From assembly GCA_023454395.1 (NCBI GenBank), contig JAEYFY010000361.1, forward strand, positions 1 to 9,747: a stretch of 9,747 nucleotides of DNA, in the 5' to 3' direction. The stretch is from Pseudomonadota bacterium. GTDB taxonomy: Bacteria > Pseudomonadota > Gammaproteobacteria > Enterobacterales > Enterobacteriaceae. Positions 1 through 6,878 of this stretch are shown in pieces (the stretch's first letter is position 1; the number at the start of each line of letters is the position of its first letter). A program made the position numbers and the translations under genes. Under the pieces are notes generated by a model. It ran no database searches. It saw nothing but the letters and a program-made list of their open reading frames with translations, and was not told where the DNA came from.

Positions 1-166
1 CAGGTTTACCGACAGTTTTAGATAAATCAGCTTTTGTAATTCCTTCAGCTTGAATATCTACATAGCGGAAATCGAAATCGTCACGTTTTTCAGACAAAGT
101 TTCAGCCAGTTGTTTTGCACGAACACAGTATGGACAACCAGGGCGACCAAAAATGACAACAAACAT
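1..166 (-). CDS. grxA: Glutaredoxin 1, GrxA (N-terminal 55 codons, cut by window edge)
   Basis: Partial gene read on the minus strand from an ATG at 164-166; the 3' part lies beyond base 1. The visible product starts MFVVIFGRPGCPYCVRAK and continues through RDDFDFRYVDIQAEGITKADL to VGKP, matching E. coli GrxA almost residue for residue. The CPYC redox motif at residues 11-14 is the dithiol active site of class I glutaredoxins. The family is cytoplasmic; it uses glutathione to reduce disulfides and supplies electrons to ribonucleotide reductase and PAPS reductase. A strong Shine-Dalgarno sequence (TAAGGAGT on the minus strand, 172-179) fixes the start. It is divergent from ybjC, as in E. coli, where grxA is induced by OxyR. 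I could not find a convincing OxyR site here. The family is usually about 85 residues, so roughly 30 are missing because of the window edge, not because the gene is broken. Confidence 0.96.
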   Translation of the reverse strand, partial: MFVVIFGRPGCPYCVRAKQLAETLSEKRDDFDFRYVDIQAEGITKADLSKTVGKP

Positions 167-277
167 ACGACACTCCTTATTGAGGAAATAAAATTCAGGC
201 ATAATAGTTTCTATTGGTTGTTACTATGCCCTTTTATTAGGCTAAACAAAAACAGTTATTGCCTTTTAGTGTGATAA

Positions 278-300
278 ATTATACCAATTTGCTGGATAAT
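278..300. promoter_or_regulatory. Divergent promoter region of grxA and ybjC
   Basis: On the minus strand, TATAAT at 283-278 is preceded by TG plus one base (TGGTATAAT), a full extended -10 element pointing at grxA. It would give a leader of about 105 bases. No good -35 lies 16-18 bases upstream, which suits an activator-dependent promoter such as the OxyR-controlled grxA promoter of E. coli. On the plus strand, GATAAT at 295-300 could be the -10 of ybjC, about 39 bases before its ATG, again with a poor -35. The two elements overlap within 25 bases, so the polymerases would compete. The grxA element is the better supported; the ybjC one is tentative. Confidence 0.5.
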
Positions 301-338
301 GAGATAGGACTGCAACACAGCAATTTAGCGGAGAAATC

Positions 339-641
339 ATGGAAAAGCCTTCAAATCGAGATATGAAATCACTATCAGATATGCCAAAACCCATTATCAT
401 CATTGAAATAATCGGGATTGTTTTATTGGTGATTGCTTATCTTTATATCAATCAATATATGACCTCTCCGCAGTGGCTAGGAACATATACAGGACAATTA
501 ACATTAGTTGTTTTAGGGGTTATCTGCATGATCCCACCCGCTATTCATATTGTATGGCGTGCTATTTATCGATTAACTTTTTTAGGGATTGACCATAAAT
601 CCCTAAATAGTAAAAAGAAAAAAGAGAATAACAGAGAATAG
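339..641 (+). CDS. ybjC: YbjC family small inner-membrane protein (DUF1418)
   Basis: A 100-residue protein with two hydrophobic segments, at about residues 18-38 and 52-75, and a basic, charged C-terminus (SKKKKENNRE). The stretch PKPIIIIEIIG and the LGVICMIPPAIHIV segment align with E. coli YbjC (95 residues, DUF1418), and the position beside divergent grxA is the same. The function of the family is not known; it is probably an inner-membrane protein. The start at 339 has GGAG at 330-333 at a short spacing. A second ATG at 363 would begin MKSLSDMPK, which lines up exactly with the E. coli N-terminus but has only a GAG two bases away, so 339 is preferred with some doubt. In E. coli ybjC leads an operon with nfsA, rimK and ybjN. 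Here it is followed directly by a terminator and then ybjN. Confidence 0.85.
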   Translation: MEKPSNRDMKSLSDMPKPIIIIEIIGIVLLVIAYLYINQYMTSPQWLGTYTGQLTLVVLGVICMIPPAIHIVWRAIYRLTFLGIDHKSLNSKKKKENNRE

Positions 642-670
642 CTATCTGTTTTCCCTCAAAAATGTATTAG

Positions 671-718
671 AAACTAAGAAAAAACAATGTGTAAATTGGC
701 TTAATTTTCTTAGTTTTT
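671..718. terminator. AT-rich hairpin terminator after ybjC
   Basis: AAACTAAGAAAA at 671-682 is a perfect 12-base inverted repeat of TTTTCTTAGTTT at 705-716, followed by T's to 718. The 22-base loop holds a second small stem (CAAT 685-688 with ATTG 695-698). It lies 30 bases after the ybjC stop and fits a rho-independent terminator; the A-rich left arm means it could also work on the other strand. The stem has few GC pairs, so it may be leaky and let some transcription reach ybjN. Confidence 0.65.
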
Positions 719-727
719 CTATTTATT

Positions 728-789
728 AGTGCCTTCAAGATAGAAAAAGTGGCAAAATAGCGTCAATGCCAAAAGGCACTCTATTTTTT
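728..789 (+). promoter_or_regulatory. Nested inverted repeats in the ybjN leader
   Basis: An outer pair AGTGCCTT (728-735) and AAGGCACT (773-780) encloses an inner pair TGGCA (750-754) and TGCCA (767-771). A third, competing hairpin, TGCC-AAAA-GGCA (767-778), shares arms with both. Six T's follow at 784-789, and ybjN starts at 809. The arrangement resembles an attenuator or a 5'-UTR structure, but no regulator or leader peptide is recognisable. It could also simply be a second terminator. Confidence 0.35.
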
Positions 790-808
790 GCGCGTAAAGG
801 TTATTTGA

Positions 809-1321
809 ATGAACGCTGTTGTGACTACCGATCTGGATCAGCTAAAGTCTTGGCTTGATGAATTACAGATTGCTTATTATGAATGTGACTCTTGTCAGGC
901 GTTACATTTACCGCATCTTCAATATATCAGTGGTATTTTTGATGCCAAAATTGATATTCTTGAGGATGTACTTGTATTTACCGCTATCGCTGAGCTAAAA
1001 CCGTCAGCCATAGTGCCATTAATGGCAAATCTAAGCCAAATTAATGCAAGCTCTTTATTTATTAAAACATTTCTAGAAATTAGTGATGAGAACTTACCAA
1101 AATTAGTCTTCTGCCAATCATTCCCAGTTGCAGCGGGCATCTCACTTAATCAATTTGACCTATTCTTACAAAAAGCAGAAGAGCAATCTGCTGAAGTCGT
1201 CAGGGAAATTTTTAATAATGGTTTCTTGTATGGCGAAAAGCAAGAAAGTGAAAACGAAGAAGACGAAGAAGATGTTGAGATAAATAGCGCATCAACTGAC
1301 TCCTCCTATACTGTACATTAA
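809..1321 (+). CDS. ybjN: YbjN family stress-associated regulator-like protein
   Basis: A 170-residue soluble protein. The segments ECDSCQALHLPHLQ (25-38), GIFDAKIDI (42-50), SQINASSL (76-83) and NLPKLVFCQS (95-104) match E. coli YbjN closely over the whole domain. YbjN belongs to the YbjN/type III secretion chaperone-like fold; in E. coli it is reported to affect motility, stress and acid responses, but its biochemical activity is unknown. The start is supported by TAAAGG at 795-800, eight bases before the ATG. The protein is about a dozen residues longer than the 158-residue E. coli form, through an acidic tail (ESENEEDEEDVE, 146-157) before a serine/threonine-rich end; both proteins finish in H. 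It sits 30 bases before rlmC with no terminator between, so the two may be co-transcribed. Confidence 0.93.
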   Translation: MNAVVTTDLDQLKSWLDELQIAYYECDSCQALHLPHLQYISGIFDAKIDILEDVLVFTAIAELKPSAIVPLMANLSQINASSLFIKTFLEISDENLPKLVFCQSFPVAAGISLNQFDLFLQKAEEQSAEVVREIFNNGFLYGEKQESENEEDEEDVEINSASTDSSYTVH

Positions 1322-1351
1322 TATTAATCTCCATAACGGTCACAAAATCTT

Positions 1352-2485
1352 ATGCAATGCGCACGATTTAGTGCGGGTGAATGTCATTCTTGTGAGTGGC
1401 TTTCTCTTGCTTATCCTGAACAAATCAAGAAAAAACAGCACAGCTTATTAGCATTACTTCCAGAAGATTATGCTTTTGATAAATTAGCGCCAGTAGAAAG
1501 CCAACAGGCGCAGTTTCGTAATAAAGCAAAAATGGTCGTCAGTGGGAGTGTCGAAAGACCTGTCTTAGGCTTAAAAACGAAAGACGGTATGGCTGTCGAT
1601 TTATGTGAATGCCCACTGTACCCAGTTTCTTTTGCCCCCGTGTTTCCTGTTTTAAAAACATTTATTGCAAAAGCAGGGTTAGTACCTTACGACATCGAAC
1701 GTCGCCGCGGTGAACTCAAGTTTATTTTATTAACTGAGAGTCGAAGTAATAGCACCATGATGTTGCGCTTTGTTTTGCGCTCAGAAAAAAAACTAGAACA
1801 ACTTCGCAAAGCACTTCCTTGGTTACAAGCGCAATTTCCTCAATTAGCGGTTATCTCCGTGAATATTCAACCTGTTCATATGGCTATTTTGGAAGGCGAG
1901 CAAGAAATTATTCTGACTGAAAAAACGTTTTTGGATGAATCATTTAACCAAATTCCATTGCATATTCGTCCAAGAGGCTTTTTTCAAACTAATCCAGCGG
2001 TGGCTTCATCACTTTATGCCACAGCAGGTCGTTGGGTAAGAGAATTAAATATCACGCATTTGTGGGATATGTTTTGTGGTTCAGGGGGCTTTGGGTTGCA
2101 TTGTGCAGATAAATCAACCCAATTAACAGGTATTGAAATTAGCCCAGAGGCTATTGAATGCGCACGTTTATCAGCTCAGGAATTAGGGCTAGAGCATGTT
2201 GAGTTTCAAGCGTTAGATTCAACAGGTTATGCATTAGCAAAAGAGTCTGTTCCTGAATTAGTGCTTGTTAATCCACCAAGAAGAGGTATTGGTGAGGCAT
2301 TATGCGGTTATCTAAATAAAATGAAACCTCGCTTTATCCTTTACTCAAGTTGTAATGCTCAAACCATGGCAAAAGATATCCAGCAACTTTCACATTATCA
2401 GATAGATAGAGTGCAATTGTTTGATATGTTTCCGCATACTTCTCACTATGAAGTCCTTACGTTATTAGTATTACAAGATGACTAA
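1352..2485 (+). CDS. rlmC: 23S rRNA (uracil-747-C5)-methyltransferase RlmC
   Basis: A 377-residue protein that aligns end to end with E. coli RlmC (RumB, 375 residues), the SAM-dependent enzyme that makes 5-methyluridine at position 747 of 23S rRNA. The four cysteines expected to hold a [4Fe-4S] cluster are present: C3, C11 and C14 near the start, and C87 in DLCECPLYP. The SAM-binding motif is [13 protein letters not shown] (239-251), LVNPPRRG is at 305-312, the nucleophile C334 lies in YSSCNAQT, and the catalytic base region is HYEVLTLLV with E367. RlmD (U1939) is the close paralogue, but length and the lack of an N-terminal TRAM domain favour RlmC. The start is fixed by the conserved N-terminal MQC; the ribosome binding site is weak, which suggests translation linked to ybjN. 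A terminator follows at 2534. Confidence 0.97.
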   Translation: MQCARFSAGECHSCEWLSLAYPEQIKKKQHSLLALLPEDYAFDKLAPVESQQAQFRNKAKMVVSGSVERPVLGLKTKDGMAVDLCECPLYPVSFAPVFPVLKTFIAKAGLVPYDIERRRGELKFILLTESRSNSTMMLRFVLRSEKKLEQLRKALPWLQAQFPQLAVISVNIQPVHMAILEGEQEIILTEKTFLDESFNQIPLHIRPRGFFQTNPAVASSLYATAGRWVRELNITHLWDMFCGSGGFGLHCADKSTQLTGIEISPEAIECARLSAQELGLEHVEFQALDSTGYALAKESVPELVLVNPPRRGIGEALCGYLNKMKPRFILYSSCNAQTMAKDIQQLSHYQIDRVQLFDMFPHTSHYEVLTLLVLQDD

Positions 2486-2533
2486 GATATTTATTACAAA
2501 ATAGTAATTGAGTGTTAGTATAAATAAGCATTT

Positions 2534-2569
2534 AACGCTCGATGGATAACATCGGGCGTTTTCTTTTTT
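2534..2569 (+). terminator. Rho-independent terminator after rlmC
   Basis: AACGCTCGATG (2534-2544) pairs with CATCGGGCGTT (2550-2560) with one G-T wobble and a 5-base loop. A T-rich run follows (TTTTCTTTTTT, 2559-2569). It lies 49 bases after the rlmC stop and 22 bases before the MFS start. A TATAAA at 2519-2524 upstream of the hairpin could start a transcript that passes through it, in which case it would also lie in the MFS leader; that is only a possibility. Confidence 0.85.
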
Positions 2570-2590
2570 ATTAGATGGGCATTCTATTTT

Positions 2591-3790
2591 ATGCAGAACT
2601 TAAAAGCGTTGTTATTAGTGATGGTGTTATTGGGACCTTTGGGGATCGATCTCTATTTACCGACGATACCTACGATTGCTCAAGATTTAGGAAGTAGTGT
2701 ATCCCTTATCCAATCAACTATCGCTTTATTTATTTTAGTCCTAGGTGTAGGGCAGCTTATATCGGGACCTTTAGTGGATAGGTTTGGTCGTAAACCTATC
2801 GCTATCGCGGGGATACTTATCTATATTGTGGGTTCTGTTATTGCAACAATTTCGACAGACTCAACGCTTTTTATTATCTCGCGATTATTACAAGCTTCAG
2901 CTGTGTGCTGTACTTCTGTTGTCGCTTTTACCTGTGTTCGTGACTGTTTTAATGGTAATGAAGCCGCCCGTGTTTTTGGTTTTTTAAATGGTACGTTAAA
3001 TATTATCCCTGCATTGGCGCCATTATTAGGTGGATTATTGGCAGAATATTGGGGATGGCGTGCTCCTTTCGGGTTCTTAATTTTCTATTCAGTGCTTGTG
3101 TTGATTTTGATCACCCGCTTTTTACCAGAAACAAAGCCTGAAAATACCGCTCAATCAAAGCAAAAATTAGGTAAAACATACCTTGAGATTTTATGCAGTA
3201 AACGCTTTTTGACTTTTGCTTTAGTGAATGCGGGGACAATGGGGATGGCATTAACCTATGTGTCATTCGCCCCAATTGTATTGATGAATGATGCAAAATT
3301 ATCAGCACTGATTTTTTCTATTGTTTTTGGTGTAAATGGTTTTTGGATCATGTTTGTTAGTTTTTATGCGAACCGCGTTATTCACCGTGCCGGCAGACCT
3401 ATTTGTTTGATCTTAGGGAGTGGACTGATGGGATTAGGCTGTGTGAGCTTGTTAGGTAGCTTGTTGCTTATTCCAGCCGCAATGCAGGATCATTGGTTGA
3501 TCTATATGCTTCCTGTGGCAAGTGCTTGTGCGGGGCTTGCTTTTATTATGGGACCCGCGACAAGTTATGCACTTGAACCTTATTCAAAAACAGCAGGTAT
3601 TGCCTCTGCATTAGTGGGTTTTATTCAAATGGCTGGTGGTGCAGCCTTTGGTTTAACCGCGTTGGCTTCACCAGTACAACCGAAATTAGCGTTAGCTATT
3701 GTGATGTTACTTGGCAGTTTATTAGCGTTGAACGCTTATCGAGTAAGCCACAAAGAAGCGTTAATAGAAAAACAGGCTACACCAGAATAG
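2591..3790 (+). CDS. MFS drug:H+ antiporter, Bcr/CflA type
   Basis: A 399-residue very hydrophobic protein with about 12 membrane segments. The first helix carries LGPLGIDLYLPTIP (14-27), the D-x-Y-L-P signature of Bcr/CflA transporters. Motif A, GPLVDRFGRKP, is at 59-69, RLLQA near 98-102 is the motif B region, and APLLGGLLAEYWGWRAPF (143-160) fits motif C of drug antiporters. A weaker copy of motif A (ANRVIHRAGRP) starts the second half. Members export drugs such as bicyclomycin or chloramphenicol, or sulfonamides, using the proton gradient; the substrate here cannot be told from sequence. It is too divergent from E. coli Bcr and MdfA to share a name. No clear ribosome binding site precedes 2591, and an in-frame ATG at 2621 (M11) is possible, although it would cut into the first helix. 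It is flanked by terminators, so it is its own transcription unit, set between rlmC and the art operon. Confidence 0.88.
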   Translation: MQNLKALLLVMVLLGPLGIDLYLPTIPTIAQDLGSSVSLIQSTIALFILVLGVGQLISGPLVDRFGRKPIAIAGILIYIVGSVIATISTDSTLFIISRLLQASAVCCTSVVAFTCVRDCFNGNEAARVFGFLNGTLNIIPALAPLLGGLLAEYWGWRAPFGFLIFYSVLVLILITRFLPETKPENTAQSKQKLGKTYLEILCSKRFLTFALVNAGTMGMALTYVSFAPIVLMNDAKLSALIFSIVFGVNGFWIMFVSFYANRVIHRAGRPICLILGSGLMGLGCVSLLGSLLLIPAAMQDHWLIYMLPVASACAGLAFIMGPATSYALEPYSKTAGIASALVGFIQMAGGAAFGLTALASPVQPKLALAIVMLLGSLLALNAYRVSHKEALIEKQATPE

Positions 3791-3820
3791 AACAATTATT
3801 TGTTATTTATTCAAATATAA

Positions 3821-3858
3821 AAAAACACCCCAGAATGATAACCTGATGGGGTGTTTTT
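3821..3858. terminator. Bidirectional terminator between the MFS gene and artM
   Basis: AAAAACACCCCA (3821-3832) is the exact inverted repeat of TGGGGTGTTTTT (3847-3858), with a 14-base loop. There is a T run on the right arm for plus-strand transcripts and, through the A run on the left arm, one for minus-strand transcripts. It sits between the convergent ends of the MFS gene (3790) and artM (3885), so one hairpin ends both units. Confidence 0.92.
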
Positions 3859-3884
3859 ATATCGACAGTTCGGTTTACACGTTT

Positions 3885-4553
3885 TTAATTACGATGCTCA
3901 AACTCTAAGGCTTTTTTCTCAATTAATCTCATTAAAAGAGTTAATATTCCGTTGATACACAGATAAATAATACCTGCTGCAACAAAAACCATTACATCAT
4001 AACTTTGACCAAAAACTTGTCGGCTATAACCTGTTAACTCAAGTAAGGTGATGGTACTGGCAAGTGAGGTACTTTTGAATATTAAGACCACTTCGTTTGA
4101 ATATGATGAAAGCGCACGCTTAAATGCGTAAGGTAATATCACTCTTGCCGTTTGTATTGGAGACATGCCTAGCGCTTGGCAAGATTGCCATTGCCCTGAT
4201 GGGATAGCTCTTACAGCACCATAGAAAAGTAAGGTTGAATATGCCGCACTATTTAATGCTAATGTGACCATGGCACAAAACCAAGGTGTTGATAATAACT
4301 CCCAAATCAATGGGAAGTTTTTCAACGCAGGAAATTGCCCAGGACCATAATAGATTAAGAAGAACTGCACCAATAATGGTGTACCCGTAAATAAGGTAAT
4401 ATAAGCTTTTACTATTTGGCTAATAACCGGTGTTTTTAGTGCCAAGATAAAGGTCATTAATACCGATAAAGTAAATGCAACCAATAGCGCCACAATTGTT
4501 AAAGAAAGGCTGGTTGGTAATCCCGGTAATATATCAACAATATAATCCCACAT
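3885..4553 (-). CDS. artM: Arginine ABC transporter permease ArtM
   Basis: A 222-residue inner-membrane protein, the same length as E. coli ArtM and very similar throughout. Conserved blocks include YITLFTGTPLLVQFFLIYYGPGQ (51-73), LNSAAYSTLLFYGA (100-113) and SYSNEVVLIFKSTSLA (150-165). The cytoplasmic loop QSCQALGMSPIQTARVILPY (123-142) is the EAA-type motif that docks onto the ATPase. With ArtQ it should form the heteromeric membrane channel for arginine. Its ATG (4551-4553) overlaps the artQ stop codon by one base (TAATG), the usual sign of translational coupling. It is the last gene of the operon and is followed by the shared terminator at 3821-3858. The order P-I-Q-M is the E. coli one. 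Confidence 0.96.
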   Translation of the reverse strand: MWDYIVDILPGLPTSLSLTIVALLVAFTLSVLMTFILALKTPVISQIVKAYITLFTGTPLLVQFFLIYYGPGQFPALKNFPLIWELLSTPWFCAMVTLALNSAAYSTLLFYGAVRAIPSGQWQSCQALGMSPIQTARVILPYAFKRALSSYSNEVVLIFKSTSLASTITLLELTGYSRQVFGQSYDVMVFVAAGIIYLCINGILTLLMRLIEKKALEFEHRN

Positions 4554-5257
4554 TATGAGGCACTCCGTTCAAATCGGGTCGTTCTCATTTCTAGCCATTT
4601 CAGGATATATTGACTGACCAATGTAATTGCTAAATAAATCAGAGCAACAATGCTATACCAAGTAAAAGGCTCTTGAGTTCTATTGGCGATACTTTGTGTT
4701 TGTAGCATTAAATCATTGACGCTGATTAATGAGACTAACGCGGTGTCTTTCAAGAGTACTAACCACTGATTACCTAAACCCGGCAAAGCGTGACGCCACA
4801 TTTGAGGCATGATAAAGCGGAAGAAAATAGTAATACGACCCATGCCTAATGCTTGGCCGGCTTCCCATTGTCCTGTTGGTACGGCTTTTAATGCACCGCG
4901 TAAAGTTTGCGAAGCATAAGAAGCATAAAGAAGTGAAAGGGCGATAACACCGCAATAGAAAGGTAAAGATTCAGTATCACCAAAATCAATCTGTAAGGTG
5001 AAAGCACCTAATTCAATACCATCCATTAGCATCATGACACCTTGTAAGGTGCCATAATAGACAAAAAGAACCACCAGCATTTCTGGTAGTCCTCTAATTA
5101 GTGTTACCCAGCATGTTCCTAAGAAAGCAAAGGCTTTCCATCTCGCGGATTCCCAAGCTGTAAACAGCATGGCAAGAACTAATCCGATGATAAGAGCAGA
5201 AATAGCAAGTGAGACCGTTGTGACGGCCGCACCTGCTAGAGTTGTTATTTCATTCAT
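4553..5257 (-). CDS. artQ: Arginine ABC transporter permease ArtQ
   Basis: A 234-residue inner-membrane protein of the polar amino-acid permease (HisM/HisQ) family, close in length to E. coli ArtQ (238). The ATPase-docking EAA loop is clear at [20 protein letters not shown] (132-151), and [18 protein letters not shown] (52-69) and [18 protein letters not shown] (161-178) are family hallmarks. It pairs with ArtM. The start at 5257 lies 31 bases after the artI stop and has no strong Shine-Dalgarno sequence, so translation may depend on the upstream gene or be modest. The one-base overlap with artM shows that the two subunits are made together. Confidence 0.95.
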   Translation of the reverse strand: MNEITTLAGAAVTTVSLAISALIIGLVLAMLFTAWESARWKAFAFLGTCWVTLIRGLPEMLVVLFVYYGTLQGVMMLMDGIELGAFTLQIDFGDTESLPFYCGVIALSLLYASYASQTLRGALKAVPTGQWEAGQALGMGRITIFFRFIMPQMWRHALPGLGNQWLVLLKDTALVSLISVNDLMLQTQSIANRTQEPFTWYSIVALIYLAITLVSQYILKWLEMRTTRFERSAS

Positions 5258-5288
5258 CTATTAAACTATTGTTGTTATTGAAATATCG

Positions 5289-6023
5289 TTATTCAAACCA
5301 TTTTTTATAAATGACATCATAGGTGCCATCAGCTTTTACTTCAGCTAATGCTTTATTTAATTTATCTTGTAAATCAGCATTGCCTTTTCTTACTGCAATC
5401 GCAAGACCAGTACCAAAATAGTTAGGATCTGCAACTTTATCACCTACAATACCTAATTCAGGATTCTTTTTCAGCCATTCATTAACCACAGCTGTGTCAC
5501 CAAAGATAGCTTCGATACGACCATTTTTCAGATCTAATACCGCATTTTGATAACTGTCATAAGGAACCGTTTTCATCTCTTTGTGTTGTTCATTGATGAA
5601 TTTCTGATGGGTTGTCCCATTTTGTACACCAATTTGTTTACCTTTTAGGCTCGCAACATCAGAGATTTTACCTGTTACTGTGATAAATACTGCTGAGTTA
5701 TCATAGTAAGAATCAGTGAAATCAACTTGTTTTTGACGCTCTGGCGTAATATCAATGCCTGCCATTAATGCTTCAAAACGACGGAATTTCAGGCTAGGAA
5801 TTAAACTATCAAATGATTGATTGGTAAAGGTACAGTCCGCATTAATTTTTGCACACATTGCATTTGCTAAATCAACGTCAAATCCCACAATTTGATTATT
5901 TGCATCAATCATTTCAAATGGAGGATACGTTGCTTCCGTTGCAAAACGGATTGTTTCTTTCTCAGCCGCAGTTGCAGAAAGTGTAATACTGGTCAGAAGT
6001 GCCGCAAATAATATTTTTTTCAT
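5289..6023 (-). CDS. artI: Periplasmic arginine-binding protein (ArtI/ArtJ type)
   Basis: A 244-residue binding protein with a clean Sec signal peptide: MKK, a hydrophobic core, then a predicted cut after ATAA (residue 20). The mature part shows TYPPFEMIDANNQIVGFDVDL (32-52), SLIPSLKFRR (73-82), DITPER (91-96), NGTTHQKF (135-142) and IFGDTAVVNEWLKKNP (173-188), all typical of the E. coli arginine binders. C57 and C64 can form the expected disulfide. The N-terminal half is nearer ArtI (ETIRFATEA, DANNQIVGFDVDLA, GVQNG), while parts of the C-terminal half are nearer ArtJ (AVVNEWLK, AEVKADGTY). E. coli has both as separate genes; here only one is present. The name artI follows operon position. 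The start has AGGA at good spacing, 14 bases after the artP stop. Confidence 0.93.
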   Translation of the reverse strand: MKKILFAALLTSITLSATAAEKETIRFATEATYPPFEMIDANNQIVGFDVDLANAMCAKINADCTFTNQSFDSLIPSLKFRRFEALMAGIDITPERQKQVDFTDSYYDNSAVFITVTGKISDVASLKGKQIGVQNGTTHQKFINEQHKEMKTVPYDSYQNAVLDLKNGRIEAIFGDTAVVNEWLKKNPELGIVGDKVADPNYFGTGLAIAVRKGNADLQDKLNKALAEVKADGTYDVIYKKWFE

Positions 6024-6037
6024 TGTCTGATCCTGAT

Positions 6038-6766
6038 TTAGTGTGACAAGTAATTAGCAAAAGCTTCCGTTTGTGGAGCTGTGAAACGATAGTTATCACC
6101 TTGCTCTATAATACGACCGTTTTCCATATATACAACTTTGCTCGCGGCTTTGCGTGCAATTTCAACTTCGTGGGTCACAATCACTTGTGTAATACCCGTT
6201 TCAGAAAGTTCTTTGATAATATCAACAACTTGAGCGGTAATTTCAGGATCTAAAGCTGCCGTTGGTTCATCAAATAAGAGAACTTGAGGCTCCATCATTA
6301 AGGCTCTAGCAATAGCAACACGTTGTTGCTGTCCCCCTGATAAATGCAGTGGGAAGCGTTCTGCATATTCACTTAAACGTAAACGTCCAAGTAATTTCAT
6401 TGCTTTTTCTTTGGCCTGTGGTTTTGATAAACCTAATACACGGCAAGGTGCCTCAATTAAATTATCAAGAACCGTTAAATGTGGCCATAAATTATATTGT
6501 TGAAATACCATGCCCACATTTTGGCGTAATGAACGAATTGCCTTTGCGTTAGGCTGTTGGCTAAAGTCAAAATGCAGACCCGCAATTTCTAATTCGCCTG
6601 AACGTGGCATTTCTAATAAATTAAGAACTCTCATTAGGGAGCTTTTACCTGCACCACTTGGTCCTAATAGAACCATTGTTTCGCCAGCAGAGCATTCTAG
6701 ATTAATATCATAGAGTGCTTGGTGCGAACCGTAGAAACAATTTATGTTTTTTAATTGAATACTCAT
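6038..6766 (-). CDS. artP: Arginine ABC transporter ATP-binding protein ArtP
   Basis: The cytoplasmic ATPase of the arginine importer, 242 residues from the ATG at 6766, exactly the E. coli length. Walker A is GPSGAGKS (35-42), the Q-loop is [10 protein letters not shown] (88-97), the ABC signature is [15 protein letters not shown] (142-156), Walker B is VLLFDEP (162-168) and the switch histidine is H199 in VTHEVEIA. The frame stays open upstream to a TTG at 6799 and an ATG at 6787, adding up to 11 residues, but those residues ([11 protein letters not shown]) have no counterpart in ArtP. The candidate -10 at 6800-6805 abuts the TTG, and [13 protein letters not shown] matches the family start. 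The Shine-Dalgarno sequence is weak (AGAAAAAA). It is the first gene of artP-artI-artQ-artM. Confidence 0.96.
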   Translation of the reverse strand: MSIQLKNINCFYGSHQALYDINLECSAGETMVLLGPSGAGKSSLMRVLNLLEMPRSGELEIAGLHFDFSQQPNAKAIRSLRQNVGMVFQQYNLWPHLTVLDNLIEAPCRVLGLSKPQAKEKAMKLLGRLRLSEYAERFPLHLSGGQQQRVAIARALMMEPQVLLFDEPTAALDPEITAQVVDIIKELSETGITQVIVTHEVEIARKAASKVVYMENGRIIEQGDNYRFTAPQTEAFANYLSH

Positions 6767-6799
6767 GCGTTTTTTCTGAATAGTCATTAACTGGTTCAA

Positions 6800-6828
6800 A
6801 TAATAAAACGGTGAGAATAATTATGCAA
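6800..6828 (-). promoter_or_regulatory. Candidate promoter of the art operon
   Basis: On the minus strand, TTGCAT (6828-6823) and TATTAT (6805-6800) are separated by 17 bases. The -35 keeps only the TTG of TTGACA; the -10 has five of six consensus bases. Transcription would begin near 6793, leaving a leader of about 27 bases before the artP ATG at 6766. The -35 lies inside the ArgR-like site, so a bound repressor would block polymerase. Other AT-rich -10-like sequences nearby cannot be ruled out. Confidence 0.5.
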
Positions 6829-6849
6829 CTAAAACTGCATAATAAAGTG
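6812..6849. promoter_or_regulatory. ArgR-like operator (ARG box pair) upstream of artP
   Basis: AGAATAATTATGCA (6814-6827) matches 12 of 14 positions of an ideal ARG-box core (TGAATAATTATTCA). A second, poorer copy, TGCATAAT plus degenerate bases (6836-6849), follows 22 bases later, close to the roughly 21-base pitch of paired ARG boxes. The two boxes face each other through a perfect inverted repeat, ATTATGCA (6820-6827) and TGCATAAT (6836-6843). E. coli art genes are repressed by ArgR with arginine, so this is the expected site. The assignment is inference from pattern and position. Confidence 0.6.
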
Positions 6850-6878
6850 GTTTTTTTACGTAAAAATGGGTAATTCAG

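Noticed and set aside
50..274. 74-codon plus-strand open frame overlapping grxA
   Set aside because: It is antisense to the well-supported grxA coding region, has no ribosome binding site and resembles no known family.
284..338. OxyR site upstream of grxA
   Set aside because: Only one CTAT-type element was found at the expected position; the spaced ATAG/CTAT pattern is not complete enough to call.
919..1140. 73-codon minus-strand open frame inside ybjN
   Set aside because: It is a mirror of the conserved YbjN reading frame; no start signals or family match.
6071..6713. Three plus-strand open frames opposite artP
   Set aside because: All lie antisense to conserved ArtP motifs; they are shadows of the real frame.
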